Source: Methanoregula sp. PtaU1.Bin051
GTDB lineage: Archaea; Halobacteriota; Methanomicrobia; Methanomicrobiales; Methanospirillaceae
Assembly: GCA_002067895.1 (NCBI GenBank)
Contig: MVRE01000017.1
Location: forward strand, 92,857 to 156,856
Direction of reading: 5' to 3'
DNA length: 64,000 nucleotides
The notes below the pieces were generated by a model that saw only the letters and a program-made list of their open reading frames with translations, searched no databases and was not told where the DNA came from. Below are positions 27,083 through 37,089 of the stretch, piece by piece. Every line of letters starts with the position of its first letter. Within the stretch, counting starts at the first letter, position 1. A program made the translations under genes and the position numbers.

Positions 27083-27652
27083 TTATTTTCCCGGAGTGAG
27101 CTCGATGAGCCGGATCGTGAAAATCAGGTCCTGCCCGGCGAGCACGTGGTTCTGGTCGATCATGACGGTATTTTTGGTGAAATTGACGACCTTGACGATG
27201 CGGGTTGAACCGTCCGTCGGATTTGTCAGGTAGTAATACATCCCGGCCACGGGCGTCACGTCGGGGCCGAAGATCGACCTGTTGACGGCTCTGACCAGAT
27301 CGCTTCTGTACGTGCCGTACGCTTTGTCGACAGGAATAGTGACCGTCTTTACCTGACCCTTTGTCATCCCGGTTACAGCTTCCTCAAAACCGGGAATCAC
27401 CGAGTGATCACCGATCCTGAACGTCAGCGGAGTTGAATTCATGTTCGAATCAAAGATCGTCCCGTTTGGAAGCGTGCCGAGGTAGAGGACGGAGACCGTA
27501 TCCCCCGTCTTTGCACCCGTCTGGACGAGCGCAAAGAACAGGACGATTGCGACAACGACAATGATCACAGCTCCCGCAGCCGCGTACTTCAGGGTCTGTT
27601 TTTTCCGTGCCGCTTCCCGCTCCTTCCCTTTAACCTTCTCCGATCTCTTCAT
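27083..27652 (-). CDS. FKBP-type peptidyl-prolyl isomerase, membrane-anchored (SlyD-like)
   Basis: 189 residues: a basic N-terminus, one transmembrane helix (about 24-46), then a FKBP domain with GDTVSVLYLGTLPNG, FDSN, VIPGFEEAVTGMTKGQ (the classic isomerase pocket) and an inserted IF domain. It likely helps fold proteins outside the membrane. The ATG at 27652 is chosen; GTG at 27658 is also possible. It is convergent with the tRNA gene. Confidence 0.88.
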   Translation of the reverse strand: MKRSEKVKGKEREAARKKQTLKYAAAGAVIIVVVAIVLFFALVQTGAKTGDTVSVLYLGTLPNGTIFDSNMNSTPLTFRIGDHSVIPGFEEAVTGMTKGQVKTVTIPVDKAYGTYRSDLVRAVNRSIFGPDVTPVAGMYYYLTNPTDGSTRIVKVVNFTKNTVMIDQNHVLAGQDLIFTIRLIELTPGK

Positions 27653-27767
27653 CCACACGATCTGGGTCGTTATGGGTATTAGGTTCTTGCCGGAAGGTTC
27701 TGCCGTACAATCGTTCCGTTACCCTCTTTAAAACCGGCATCCAACGTAACCGGCAAAGTGGACGGGC

Positions 27768-28913
27768 ATGATCGGGCGTATCGCGGCCGGTGCGGTATGG
27801 CAGGAAGGTACTGCACTCCAGCACCTCATTAAAGGCGAGATCCGGAGCATGAGGGAGCAGCAGAGGGCACTGCTTGCTCAGGGAAAGACCGGTTACGCTA
27901 CGATCCTCATCCTGATGTTCTGCATCATTGCAAATGTCGCCCTTGCCGCCATCCTGCCGGACTACCCTGCTCTCTTCATCGCCGCAAGCATCTATCTCCA
28001 GATGATCTACTTCCTGACCCTGCTGGTCCCGTTGGGGGGAGGAGAAGTCCGTTTCCGTAAAGACCGAATCCGAAAGGCATTTTCCACCCTGTACCATACC
28101 GGCATCATCCCATCGACGGATCGGTTCACCCGCATCATGATGGACGTCTTTTTTATCAATTCTAGGACCCTTGCAACCGGTTTTATCCTCATCTTCTCCC
28201 TCGACCTGTTCTTTACCGCCATTGCCTGGTATTCCGGCATGTTCTCTGGATCAACTGTGACTGTCATCCTCTTCCAGGTGCTTGCCATCCTTATCTTCTA
28301 TATCCTTCTTTTCCGCCTGGAACCGGGGACTGCCCGGTTCAGGGAGGAGATCAAGGGAATGAAAGGGGCATTTACCGGAAGAAAGGTGCCCGCCTGGCTG
28401 ACTGCCGTCCTGTTCGGCACCGCTGCACTGCTGGTTCTCTTCGTTATCCTATCGACAATCATCCTCCTTCCAGGTATAACAGTCAAGGCGTTCCTGTCGC
28501 TCTCCGGCCTTGAAGACCTGACAAACCTCTTTCTCTTCATCGGGATCATCGTGACGAGCCAGTACTTCATCGTCCGCTACTTCCATAGCATATCAAGCAT
28601 AAAAATGGCAGAACGTTTCTCTGAGCTAAGGATTCTAATCCTAGAAGCGGCGGGCAGGGTGGACAGGTTGGCGCCTGCCGTAGGAGATTTCCCCAGTACA
28701 GCGGCGGATGCCCTGCTGGAATCCAGGATCTACCGGCTCGAGCTGCGGACACTGTTCGGGACGTTCCCGGTCTACCTCATCAATCCGGACTTCTCAGTAC
28801 TGTTCGATGAAAAAGTGATCGCCGTCATCACGGGATTCCTCAAGGGCGCAGGCTCGGCCGGGTTGGAACAGAGCCGAGATCAGGATGTGCGGACAGGGAT
28901 CCGGCAGGGCTGA
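27768..28913 (+). CDS. Multi-pass membrane protein of unknown function
   Basis: 381 residues. Hydrophobic segments are seen at about 44-62, 68-90, 135-160, 165-182, 208-232 and 243-265, followed by a soluble C-terminal region (about 270-381). No motif or family is recognised. Its only close neighbours are the divergent FKBP gene and nifB downstream, with no sign of an operon. Confidence 0.7.
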   Translation: MIGRIAAGAVWQEGTALQHLIKGEIRSMREQQRALLAQGKTGYATILILMFCIIANVALAAILPDYPALFIAASIYLQMIYFLTLLVPLGGGEVRFRKDRIRKAFSTLYHTGIIPSTDRFTRIMMDVFFINSRTLATGFILIFSLDLFFTAIAWYSGMFSGSTVTVILFQVLAILIFYILLFRLEPGTARFREEIKGMKGAFTGRKVPAWLTAVLFGTAALLVLFVILSTIILLPGITVKAFLSLSGLEDLTNLFLFIGIIVTSQYFIVRYFHSISSIKMAERFSELRILILEAAGRVDRLAPAVGDFPSTAADALLESRIYRLELRTLFGTFPVYLINPDFSVLFDEKVIAVITGFLKGAGSAGLEQSRDQDVRTGIRQG

Positions 28914-29013
28914 ATCCCGCCGATATGATATCCTGTCCGGGGATGATAGGGAATCCCGGCTATCATGATTATATGGTATTTATAGATCAAGAACGCACAA
29001 TGAGGTGTTGAAC

Positions 29014-29910
29014 ATGTCCGGTGATGAAATAAGGGTCGCAGATGTCGCGGGAAGAAAGGTGCAGTGGGATCCCGCACAGATGCGGAAGATCCAGGAGCAC
29101 CCGTGTTTCTCGGAAAAAGCCTGCCATGCTTTCGGGAGGTGCCATCTCCCGGTCGCCCCGAAGTGCAATATCCAGTGTAATTACTGCATCCGCGACTTTG
29201 ACTGTGTCAACGAGAGCAGGCCCGGCGTGACAACCCGGGTCCTGAACCCGGACGAAGCTGTAGCAATGGTCCGTAAAGTCCTTGAGAGATATCCTTATAT
29301 CAAGGTTATCGGCATTGCAGGTCCCGGCGAGCCGCTGGCTAACGAGGAGACGATGGAAACCCTGCGCCGGCTTCACGAGGAGTTCCCGAACGTGATCAAA
29401 TGCATCAGCACAAACGGGCTGATGCTTCCCGAAAAGATTGACCTATTGCAGAAATACGATGTCGGTAACATCACCGTTACGTTAAATGCCGTTGATCCGG
29501 AGATTGGCGCGAAGATCTACCAGTTTGTCGATTACAAGGGAAAGCGGTATACCGGGATCGAGGCGGCAAAAATACTCCTTGAAAACCAGCTGAAGGGGAT
29601 TGAAGAGGCAGTAAAACGCAACATGATCGTCAAGGTCAATACGGTATACATCCCCGACATCAATGAAGACCACATCCCGGCAATCGCAAAGAAGGTGGGG
29701 GAGATGGGTGTTTACACGTTCAACCTCATCCCGCTAATCGCCCAGTACAAGTTCGCCGATATTACCCCGCCGACACCTGCAATGAAGAAGAAGATGCAGG
29801 ACGAATGCTCAAAATATGTAAAACAGATGCGACACTGCCAGCGGTGCCGGGCCGATGCGATCGGGAGACTCGGCCACGATATCCAGTCCTGTATTTACGC
29901 AAAAGAGTAA
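29014..29910 (+). CDS. nifB: NifB-family radical SAM protein
   Basis: 298 residues. The radical SAM cluster motif CNIQCNYC is followed by IRDFDCVNESRPGV, and the family-specific HPCFSEKACHAFGRCHLPVAPKC and C-terminal CQRCRADAIGRLG supply the extra cluster ligands. NifB fuses two 4Fe-4S clusters with a carbide to make the nitrogenase cofactor precursor. No nifHDK is present in this window. The start is ATG at 29014 with TGAGGTG upstream; a TATA-like ATTATATGGTATTTATAG lies about 45 nt before it. Confidence 0.93.
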   Translation: MSGDEIRVADVAGRKVQWDPAQMRKIQEHPCFSEKACHAFGRCHLPVAPKCNIQCNYCIRDFDCVNESRPGVTTRVLNPDEAVAMVRKVLERYPYIKVIGIAGPGEPLANEETMETLRRLHEEFPNVIKCISTNGLMLPEKIDLLQKYDVGNITVTLNAVDPEIGAKIYQFVDYKGKRYTGIEAAKILLENQLKGIEEAVKRNMIVKVNTVYIPDINEDHIPAIAKKVGEMGVYTFNLIPLIAQYKFADITPPTPAMKKKMQDECSKYVKQMRHCQRCRADAIGRLGHDIQSCIYAKE

Positions 29911-29923
29911 AGGATTTTTTTGC
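29911..29923 (+). terminator. T-rich putative terminator after nifB
   Basis: GGATTTTTTTGCC, a run of seven T, directly follows the nifB stop codon region. Confidence 0.4.
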
Positions 29924-29991
29924 CAAACACCGGGGCCCGGTCGGGAAAATTGCGGGCACCCGGAATGTCACATGCCCCGTGCAGCTCCGCC

Positions 29992-30441
29992 CTATCTGCT
30001 ACTCCGGATTACCTGATCCAACCCGTCAATTAAGGGCTGTAGTGAGGGGGGATAAGCGGACTCGTCCAGTGTAACCGTTTTCCCCCTGTAGCTGATCGAA
30101 TAATGGTACAGATCGGCGCTGCCGCGGCGTGCCGGGTAATTGGCCTGGAGCTGGGGGAACTGCGCATGATCGAACAAAGACGTTATTCCTTCTATGTCAG
30201 TTGCATTCATGACGATTTCCGTGCTCACGGTTTTCGTCGCAACAACCGCTGCCCCGTTATCGAAAATTACCAGCCTGTCATCAGTATCTGCGGGACCGCC
30301 GCTTCGGTGGTAATCGACAAAGACGGCCGGGGCTGGCGGGTGTGAGACCGGAGGTGTCTTTACACCGAGGCACCCTGCTGCAGATACAACGGAAAAGATC
30401 AGGAAAAGGATGCAGATCTGTGCCAATCTTCCTATAGGCAT
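29992..30441 (-). CDS. Predicted lipoprotein
   Basis: 149 residues with a signal peptide ending in a lipobox-like SAAGC (Cys about residue 24), then a short proline-rich linker and a small domain with no recognised family. The Cys should be the lipid attachment site. The start codon is ambiguous: ATG at 30441 directly follows GGAGGG with almost no spacing, while an in-frame TTG five codons later has GGAAG upstream. Confidence 0.6.
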   Translation of the reverse strand: MPIGRLAQICILFLIFSVVSAAGCLGVKTPPVSHPPAPAVFVDYHRSGGPADTDDRLVIFDNGAAVVATKTVSTEIVMNATDIEGITSLFDHAQFPQLQANYPARRGSADLYHYSISYRGKTVTLDESAYPPSLQPLIDGLDQVIRSSR

Positions 30442-30475
30442 CCCTCCGGATAAACGGTTGTCTCCGGCATCGGTA

Positions 30476-30805
30476 TCAGAGCTGAAGGATGTCGGGTTTG
30501 GCTTGTGCTGCTGCAGCCTTGCGTTCAGGAAGGACCTCTTCGAGGGCCTTTAATAGAACATCAACCTTCTCGTTATTGAATGCCGCGCGGAATGCGGCGA
30601 GCTCAGCAGTATTCATGATCATGATCCCTTTCTTCTTCATCGGGACACCGTGCTCGTTAACAGGGTTGAAGTCGATCGCAAGGGACGCCGCCCGGTTCTT
30701 CGTTTTCGGGAGACGGATGATGGTTACACCCTTGACGCTGGTTGCCTTCCGCTCCCAGTCCTTCCCTTCATCGATAAAGGTCCTGAGTTGTTCTGTGAGT
30801 TCCAT
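30476..30805 (-). CDS. Conserved hypothetical protein, 109 residues
   Basis: A soluble, mixed helical-strand protein with a lysine-rich middle (MKKKGIMIMNTAELAAFRAAF) and an alanine-rich C-terminus; I do not recognise the family. The composition suggests a small nucleic-acid binding or regulatory protein. The TATA box sits only about 23 nt before the ATG, so the transcript is likely leaderless. Confidence 0.65.
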   Translation of the reverse strand: MELTEQLRTFIDEGKDWERKATSVKGVTIIRLPKTKNRAASLAIDFNPVNEHGVPMKKKGIMIMNTAELAAFRAAFNNEKVDVLLKALEEVLPERKAAAAQAKPDILQL

Positions 30806-30820
30806 GCAAGGAACATTTTG

Positions 30821-30836
30821 ATTTATATATTAAAAG
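30821..30836 (-). promoter_or_regulatory. TATA box of the 109-residue gene
   Basis: In minus orientation CTTTTAATATATAAAT, with its centre about 23 nt upstream of the ATG at 30805. This is one of the clearest TATA boxes in the window and implies little or no 5' leader. Confidence 0.55.
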
Positions 30837-30946
30837 CCTATTCGGTGCTATGCGAATTCGTAGGGGGTGCGATCCCCCCTAAGGCGGGATGGCGATAACA
30901 GCTCAGACACAACCGGTCATGGCTGCCACGGCACCGTGCCGGTTTC

Positions 30947-31837
30947 ATGAACCCTAAATACGTCCTGCACCGAACAGTATACCGGATTATGCACGAGCTC
31001 ACTCTTATGGCAGGTCAGCCGTTCTCGCTCGACCTTACGCTATCCTGCGGACAGGTCTTCCGGTGGGAAAAGGGATCTGACGGGTGGTGGCGTGGTATCG
31101 TTGACAATAACATGATCAGGATTCGGCAGGATGGGGAGGTTCTCAGGTTTGAAGGCGTTAACAGGCAGTTTATCGAGCACTATTTCTCTCTCGATCATGA
31201 CCTTAGGGCGATCACGGCTTCTTTTGACCGCGATCCGTTCATCCATGCAGCAGTCGAACAGTGCCGCGGCCTTCGCCTGATCCGGCAACCCCCATGGGAG
31301 TGCCTGATCTCGTATATCTGCTCGACGAATTCCAATATCCCGATGATTAAAAAACGGATCAACCTTATGGCGCAGGCTTTCGGCGACCCCATTGAAACCG
31401 ACGGGGGGACGTATTACGGATTCCCGAAACCCCGGTCACTCGTAGGAAGTTGTGCAGCGGTTCTTTCAGAATGCAAGATGGGCTATCGCGGGGGATACGT
31501 GAAGAAGACCGCCTGTGATATAACCGACGAAAGAGAATGGGCGCGTTCGATCAGTTCGCTTCCCTCTGAGGATGCAAGGAAAACCCTGATGGAGTTACAA
31601 GGAGTCGGGCCCAAAGCTGCCGACTGCGTCCTCCTTTTCGCCTTCCAGAAGTACGAATCATTCCCGGTAGACGTCTGGATCCGCCGTATCATGGGGAAGC
31701 ACTACCTGCCAAACATATGCGGCAGTACCTCGCTCTCGAACCGTGAATACGACGCGATCCGCAAATTTGCGAAAGACTATTTCGGAACATACTGCGGGTA
31801 TGCGCAGGAATACCTGTTCGCGGCGCGGGAAGACTGA
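30947..31837 (+). CDS. 8-oxoguanine DNA glycosylase-type (OGG1/AlkA superfamily)
   Basis: 296 residues. The N-terminal domain has LSCGQVFRWEK as in OGG1. The C-terminal helix-hairpin-helix-GPD fold has LQGVGPKAADCVLLFAF with the catalytic Lys in the hairpin and FPVDVWIRR with the catalytic Asp. It excises oxidised guanine and probably nicks the strand. The start may be ATG at 30947 or ATG at 30989 (MHELTL); the first is kept. Confidence 0.88.
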   Translation: MNPKYVLHRTVYRIMHELTLMAGQPFSLDLTLSCGQVFRWEKGSDGWWRGIVDNNMIRIRQDGEVLRFEGVNRQFIEHYFSLDHDLRAITASFDRDPFIHAAVEQCRGLRLIRQPPWECLISYICSTNSNIPMIKKRINLMAQAFGDPIETDGGTYYGFPKPRSLVGSCAAVLSECKMGYRGGYVKKTACDITDEREWARSISSLPSEDARKTLMELQGVGPKAADCVLLFAFQKYESFPVDVWIRRIMGKHYLPNICGSTSLSNREYDAIRKFAKDYFGTYCGYAQEYLFAARED

Positions 31838-31870
31838 GACAAAAAAAGGTGTATCTGATGATGTCCGTAA

Positions 31871-33097
31871 TCAGGTCCCGATATCCCAACTGCAGAGGTA
31901 GTCCTTCTGCTCCTTCGTCATCGTGTCGATAGAGAGATTAAGGGACGCGAGTTTGAGGCGGGCGACCTGTTCGTCGATATCATGCGGGACATCGTATACC
32001 CCGCCCCTGAGCTTTTTTCCGTTCTTTGCGATATACCTGGCACAGAGCGCCTGGAGGGCAAAACTTAAGTCCATAACCTCGATGGGGTGACCCATACCTT
32101 TCGGGGTTGCGAGATTCACGAGCCTTCCTTCCGCAAGGACGTGGATCCGTTTACCTTTAAGGATAAATGTCTCGATACCTTCGCGCTGGATGACCTTATC
32201 GGCATTTTCCGCAAGGTAGTCCATATCGATCTCAACATTGAAATGGCCGGCATTGGAGAGGATTGCCCCATCTTTAAGCCTTTTAAAATGACGTGCAGAG
32301 ATAACCGCCGTGTTACCGGTCGTCGTGATGAAAATATCGCCAATCTCCGCGGCCTTGTCCATCGGCATTACATGGAACCCGTCCATATGTGCCTCAAGCG
32401 CCCTTCGCGAGTCGATCTCGGTAACAACGACCTTTGCCCCGAGCCCGTGAGCCTTCCGTGCAAGCCCGCGCCCGCAGAAGCCGTAACCGGCGACAACGAC
32501 ATACTTCCCGGCGATCAAGGTATTGGTCGTGATCATTATCGATGTGAGTGCGCTCTCCCCTGTGCCGTGGACATTATCGAAGTAGCGTTTCATCGGCGTG
32601 TCGTTGACCGCTATTACCGGGAACTTCAGTTTACCTTCCGCGGACATCGCGCGGAGCCGGTGGATCCCGGTCGTTGTCTCCTCACATCCGCCGATGATAT
32701 TTTTCAAAAGGTCGCGGCGCTTTGTATGGAGGTAGTGTATCAGGTCCATCCCGTCATCGATCGTTATGGAAGGAGAGGCATCCAGTACCGAATCGATCGC
32801 CGCATAATATTCATCGACAGTGCAGGCACGCTTTGCGTAACAGTTGACTCCCTTTACTTTATTGAGCGCCGCCGCCACATCGTCCTGCGTCGAGAGAGGG
32901 TTGCAGCCGGTGATGTGGACCTCAGCCCCTCCTGCAGCCAGCGTCGTGACGAGGTTTGCCGTCTTGGCCTCTACATGCAGCGCCATGCCGATTGTCATGC
33001 CCGAAAAGGGCTTCTCTTTCACGAACTGTTTTTTAATTGAGGCGAGCACCGGCATGAACGAGGCCGCCCATTCGATCTTCAATCTTCCGGAATCCAT
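31871..33097 (-). CDS. ahcY: S-adenosylhomocysteine (or S-inosylhomocysteine) hydrolase
   Basis: 408 residues. Substrate and NAD-site motifs are IDDGMDLIHYLHT, EETTTG, DTPMKRYFDNVHGTGES and the NAD motif VAGYGFCGRGLA. It cleaves the demethylated SAM product to homocysteine; in some methanogens the homologue prefers the inosyl derivative, which sequence alone cannot decide. It is a single gene with an A/T-rich region upstream. Confidence 0.93.
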   Translation of the reverse strand: MDSGRLKIEWAASFMPVLASIKKQFVKEKPFSGMTIGMALHVEAKTANLVTTLAAGGAEVHITGCNPLSTQDDVAAALNKVKGVNCYAKRACTVDEYYAAIDSVLDASPSITIDDGMDLIHYLHTKRRDLLKNIIGGCEETTTGIHRLRAMSAEGKLKFPVIAVNDTPMKRYFDNVHGTGESALTSIMITTNTLIAGKYVVVAGYGFCGRGLARKAHGLGAKVVVTEIDSRRALEAHMDGFHVMPMDKAAEIGDIFITTTGNTAVISARHFKRLKDGAILSNAGHFNVEIDMDYLAENADKVIQREGIETFILKGKRIHVLAEGRLVNLATPKGMGHPIEVMDLSFALQALCARYIAKNGKKLRGGVYDVPHDIDEQVARLKLASLNLSIDTMTKEQKDYLCSWDIGT

Positions 33098-33228
33098 TCA
33101 ATCACCGTAAGGCAGGAAACCTGCCTGCGATCTATCGTTCCATATGAATGAGCACCGGAAATGACTTAAATATCCCCCTCCGGTATTGGGAAAATTAGAA
33201 GCAGGCAGCAGGCGTATCGGTCTTTGCT

Positions 33229-34035
33229 ATGGTACATACGAAACGGATCATCCCCTGTCTCGACCTGAAGGACGGCAGGGTTGTGAAGGGGACGCACTTC
33301 GTTGAACTGCGCGATGCGGGAGACCCCGTAGAACTTGCCGGGCGCTATAACGCCCAGGGGGCAGACGAGGTTGTCTTCCTGGATATCACGGCTTCCAAAG
33401 AAAAGCGCGGGATTATCATCGACCTCATCAAGCGGGCGGCTGACGAGCTCTTCCTGCCATTGACCGTTGGAGGGGGCATCCGGTCGCTTGATGACATCCA
33501 GCAGATCCTCCGCGCCGGAGCCGACAAGGTGAGCATCAACACGAGCGCCGTCCATGATCCGGCACTGATTACGAAAGGTGCTGAGGCGTTTGGCACCCAG
33601 TGTATCGTGCTTGCAATGGATGTCAAACGGAATTATTCTTCCAATCCCAAAGGTACCCCTGTCTTCCTCCCTGACGGGAAAGACTGCTGGTACGAAGTCG
33701 TAATCTACGGGGGCAGCAAGCCGACCGGGATCGATGCGATATCATGGGCAAAGGAAGCGGAAGAGCGCGGTGCGGGGGAGATCCTCTTAACCAGCATGGA
33801 GACCGACGGGACAAAAAAAGGCTTCGACATCCCGATCACGCGGGCGATCTCCGAAACGGCCGGTATCCCCGTGATCGCTAGCGGCGGGGTCGGCACGCTC
33901 GAGCATTTCTTCGAAGGCTTTACAGAAGGAAAAGCAGACGCCTGCCTTGCGGCAAGTGTCTTCCACTATGGCGAGTTCACGATCCGAGACGTCAAGGACT
34001 ATCTTGCAGCCCGGCATATCCCGGTACGGCTCTGA
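33229..34035 (+). CDS. hisF: Imidazole glycerol phosphate synthase, cyclase subunit
   Basis: 268 residues, a TIM barrel with the HisF start [16 protein letters not shown] (catalytic Asp), [19 protein letters not shown] (second catalytic Asp region) and [13 protein letters not shown]. It forms the imidazole ring of histidine with HisH, which is not in this window. Its 3' end overlaps that of the convergent pheT by 44 nt. Confidence 0.96.
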   Translation: MVHTKRIIPCLDLKDGRVVKGTHFVELRDAGDPVELAGRYNAQGADEVVFLDITASKEKRGIIIDLIKRAADELFLPLTVGGGIRSLDDIQQILRAGADKVSINTSAVHDPALITKGAEAFGTQCIVLAMDVKRNYSSNPKGTPVFLPDGKDCWYEVVIYGGSKPTGIDAISWAKEAEERGAGEILLTSMETDGTKKGFDIPITRAISETAGIPVIASGGVGTLEHFFEGFTEGKADACLAASVFHYGEFTIRDVKDYLAARHIPVRL

Positions 34036-35632
34036 GATCGATCTCGAATGCGGCAACCGGGTGCTCCAGATCGAAAGCGTTCAGAACTGACGGGTGGATC
34101 TCGCCAAATACCCCGGCCTTTCTGCCACTGATAACGATATCCGCCCTCCTACCGCTGATAAATGCGGGATCGGCCGATTCCGCAACCGAATAGTCAAGGG
34201 ACAACTCCCGGAGCAGTACATCCATGCAGGCATAAGCTTCCGAGAAATCGGCGCTGGCATGGCAGCTTACGCCCGCAGCTTTCCGGAATGTCTCCAGACC
34301 CTCGACAACATCTCCCGCGGAAAAGAGCTTCTGCGGGAGCTCACGGCGCTTGTTTGCCTGCAGCATCTCTAGCAGCAACGGCAGGATGTCAGTGCGGACG
34401 ATTGTGTGTTCCTCGCTGATCGGGTGCATGACACAGAGTGCCACCTTTGACCGCTCCCGCTGCACCATATCGTACAGCACGCGTTCGTTTGTGAGTGTGA
34501 ACGGCATCACTTCGAGAAATCCAAGCCCGGTGAAGATCTCCCTCACTTTTCCGGCAAGAACGGCCGCAGGATGAGCTTTTCCGATCGTGAAGGTCTCCAA
34601 GATCTGCGCGGGGACGTTCTCGTACCCGAACGCGATTGCGACATCCTCGAAGATATCCCAGTCATGCATGATATCCGCGCGGTAACACGGGACACGGACA
34701 TGTACCTTATCGTTTCCTGCCGGTTTTGCCGCAAATCGCATCCTTTCCAGCAGCCTTGCGATCTCCTTTGCAGGGAGATCGATGCCCAGAAGCCCGCAGC
34801 ACTCGCGGACGCTGACCGTTCGTTCGGAGGGGGCAAGGGACGGCACATGAATGCCATTGACCTCCACGCTTTCGATTGTAGCGCCGGCCTGTACCATGGC
34901 GGTGCAGATGATGTTAACGGCAATATTCACGGCCTTTAGATCGGTCCCCGTAGTGTCGAGGAGGATGTTTTTTGTCTTTTCTGTAACCCTCGTCAGTTCC
35001 CCGTTGATGATGGGGGGGAACGAGAGCACATTATCATCAGCATCGACAATCAGCGGGAAGAGCGGGAAGTCCTGAACAATCTTCGCGTAGTCCCTCCCCT
35101 TGGGATGCTGCTCCAGGATTTCCTCCATCGATAGTTCTCTCTCAAAATCGAGAGGCACGAACTTCCGGCTCTTGGGAGCTGCAATGTATTTGAAAGGCGG
35201 CCTTACAGAATCGAGGTCGTGGATCCCGATGGCCACCTTGCTCCTCCCCCTGCCCACCGCCCAGTGGAGGGCTTCCTGCAGGCCCATGACCCCGAGGATC
35301 GATTCCTCGTCGAACGAGACATTGCGGATGACCGCCGAGCCGAGATACGGGCGGATGGATGCGAGGTTCTTATCCACGGTAAATGTAAACCCTGAGGATT
35401 TTACGGTATATTCGATAAGGCCGGTCTCGATCCCGAGGAAACCCCGCATGGCCCGGGAAACGCCCTCGACCGAGAAGAGGTCCGGGCGGTTTGGGAAGAA
35501 CTCCACGTCCGCGTGGTCGGCCTCGAGCCGCTCGACCTCCGATCCCAGCATGGGCAGGCGCTTTAAGATCGTCTCCTTATCCGCTCCTGTCAGCCGTTCA
35601 AGGTACCTGTATGGCAGGCTGATGATGGCCAT
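33992..35632 (-). CDS. pheT: Phenylalanyl-tRNA synthetase beta subunit
   Basis: 546 residues, archaeal length. B3/B4 and B5 domains are recognisable ([44 protein letters not shown]) with the catalytic-like core at the C-terminus ([25 protein letters not shown]). The ATG at 35632 yields [14 protein letters not shown]. It begins 1 nt after the pheS stop, so the two are translated together. Confidence 0.95.
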   Translation of the reverse strand: MAIISLPYRYLERLTGADKETILKRLPMLGSEVERLEADHADVEFFPNRPDLFSVEGVSRAMRGFLGIETGLIEYTVKSSGFTFTVDKNLASIRPYLGSAVIRNVSFDEESILGVMGLQEALHWAVGRGRSKVAIGIHDLDSVRPPFKYIAAPKSRKFVPLDFERELSMEEILEQHPKGRDYAKIVQDFPLFPLIVDADDNVLSFPPIINGELTRVTEKTKNILLDTTGTDLKAVNIAVNIICTAMVQAGATIESVEVNGIHVPSLAPSERTVSVRECCGLLGIDLPAKEIARLLERMRFAAKPAGNDKVHVRVPCYRADIMHDWDIFEDVAIAFGYENVPAQILETFTIGKAHPAAVLAGKVREIFTGLGFLEVMPFTLTNERVLYDMVQRERSKVALCVMHPISEEHTIVRTDILPLLLEMLQANKRRELPQKLFSAGDVVEGLETFRKAAGVSCHASADFSEAYACMDVLLRELSLDYSVAESADPAFISGRRADIVISGRKAGVFGEIHPSVLNAFDLEHPVAAFEIDLRAVPGYAGLQDSP

Positions 35633-35633
35633 G

Positions 35634-37088
35634 TCAGGTCTTGCCTCCCACGACTTTGTTCGCTGGCCGGTAGATCGGGCTGTTACGGATCCAGCTGATG
35701 TCACTCTTGTAGAGCAGGCGCAGGTCCTTAAGCCCCATCCGGAGCATCGCGACCCGGCTCACGCCAAGGCCCCATGCGAGGACAGGGTATCTGATTCCAA
35801 ACGGTTCGGTGACTTCCTGCCTGAAGATCCCTGCGCCGCCCATTTCAACCCATCCAAGCCCGTCGACCCAGACTTCCGGTTCGACTGACGGTTCCGTGTA
35901 CGGGAAGTACCCCGGCCGGAACCTGACGCCCTCGAATCCCATCCGCTGGTAAAATTCCTTCAAAAAACCGAGGAGATGGGTGAACCCGACGCCCTTGTCC
36001 ATGACGATCCCCTCGAGCTGCTCGAACTCCGGTGTATGGGTCGGGTCGATCGCTTCCCTGCGGTACACGCGGTCGATGCAGAAGGCCTTTACAGGCGGTT
36101 CCGGATGCGCGGCGAGGTGCTGGATGGAGATACTCGTCGTATGGGTTCGCAGCACGCACTGCTCCGCCTTCTCCTTCTTCCAGATGCCCCCCCAGCCGGT
36201 CGAGGACGTCTCCCCTCCGTTTTCGTGCATCGCCTTTACACTTTCCCAGCATGTTGGGAGCCCCATACATTCCTTCAGGTAGAAAGTGTCCTGCATTTCC
36301 CGGGCGGGATGGTCCTGCGGCTGGAAGAGGGCATCGAAGTTCCAGAACGAGCTCTGGACGAGCCCGCCGTGGATCTCTATAAAGCCCATCTCGAGGAATA
36401 TCTGGCGCATCTCGTCGATCAGCCGCTGGTAGGGGTGGGTCTTGCCGGGGTATGCCCGCTTCGGAAGCTTATTGATGTCGTATCGGCGAATGTTGAGGTT
36501 CTTCCATTCGCCGGATATGATCTGTTCGCGGGAGAGGGTTCCGGTCTCTTCGCGGAGATCTAGGCCTTTCCTTGCAATGGCAAGCCCTTCGGGTGTGATG
36601 GCGATAATATACCGGACCGTTTCGGTCTCCTTTAAAATCCCGCGTTTGATGAATTCCTTGGTTTTCGGATTGTTACCGGACGGGTTTTTCAGTGCAGCTT
36701 CATCCTCATCAGTCGATGCTCCCGGGACCTTTACTACCGAGGTTCCCTCAACCTTTACATGCCCTTTCTTACGCAGCTGGCCGAAGCCGATTTTAAATGT
36801 CGCCTGCTTCTGGAGGTCGGAAAGCGTAGTACCCGGCCGGATCATGCGGAGCAGCTGGGTCTCGGGTAAACCGTCCCGTGTATACTGCTTCCCCTCCTCC
36901 GTGTAATCAAATTCTTTTATCAGGATCCGCTCGACTGAAACAAGCCCCCGGTCCTGTGCAAGGTGTGCCCACTGCACAACAGCCTCGGAAGTAGTCGAAA
37001 GCAGCCCGGCAAGGCGCTGGGCATCCGCCTTTTTCTCTTTATCCAGCACTGCAAGCAACCTTTTTTCGTTCTGCGTCAGTTCCGCCAT
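35634..37088 (-). CDS. pheS: Phenylalanyl-tRNA synthetase alpha subunit
   Basis: 484 residues with an N-terminal winged-helix region (about 1-80), motif 2 ([19 protein letters not shown]) and motif 3 ([13 protein letters not shown]) of class II synthetases. It charges tRNA-Phe as an alpha2beta2 tetramer with PheT. It follows trpS and overlaps nothing but the 1-nt gap to pheT. Confidence 0.96.
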   Translation of the reverse strand: MAELTQNEKRLLAVLDKEKKADAQRLAGLLSTTSEAVVQWAHLAQDRGLVSVERILIKEFDYTEEGKQYTRDGLPETQLLRMIRPGTTLSDLQKQATFKIGFGQLRKKGHVKVEGTSVVKVPGASTDEDEAALKNPSGNNPKTKEFIKRGILKETETVRYIIAITPEGLAIARKGLDLREETGTLSREQIISGEWKNLNIRRYDINKLPKRAYPGKTHPYQRLIDEMRQIFLEMGFIEIHGGLVQSSFWNFDALFQPQDHPAREMQDTFYLKECMGLPTCWESVKAMHENGGETSSTGWGGIWKKEKAEQCVLRTHTTSISIQHLAAHPEPPVKAFCIDRVYRREAIDPTHTPEFEQLEGIVMDKGVGFTHLLGFLKEFYQRMGFEGVRFRPGYFPYTEPSVEPEVWVDGLGWVEMGGAGIFRQEVTEPFGIRYPVLAWGLGVSRVAMLRMGLKDLRLLYKSDISWIRNSPIYRPANKVVGGKT

Positions 37089-37089
37089 C

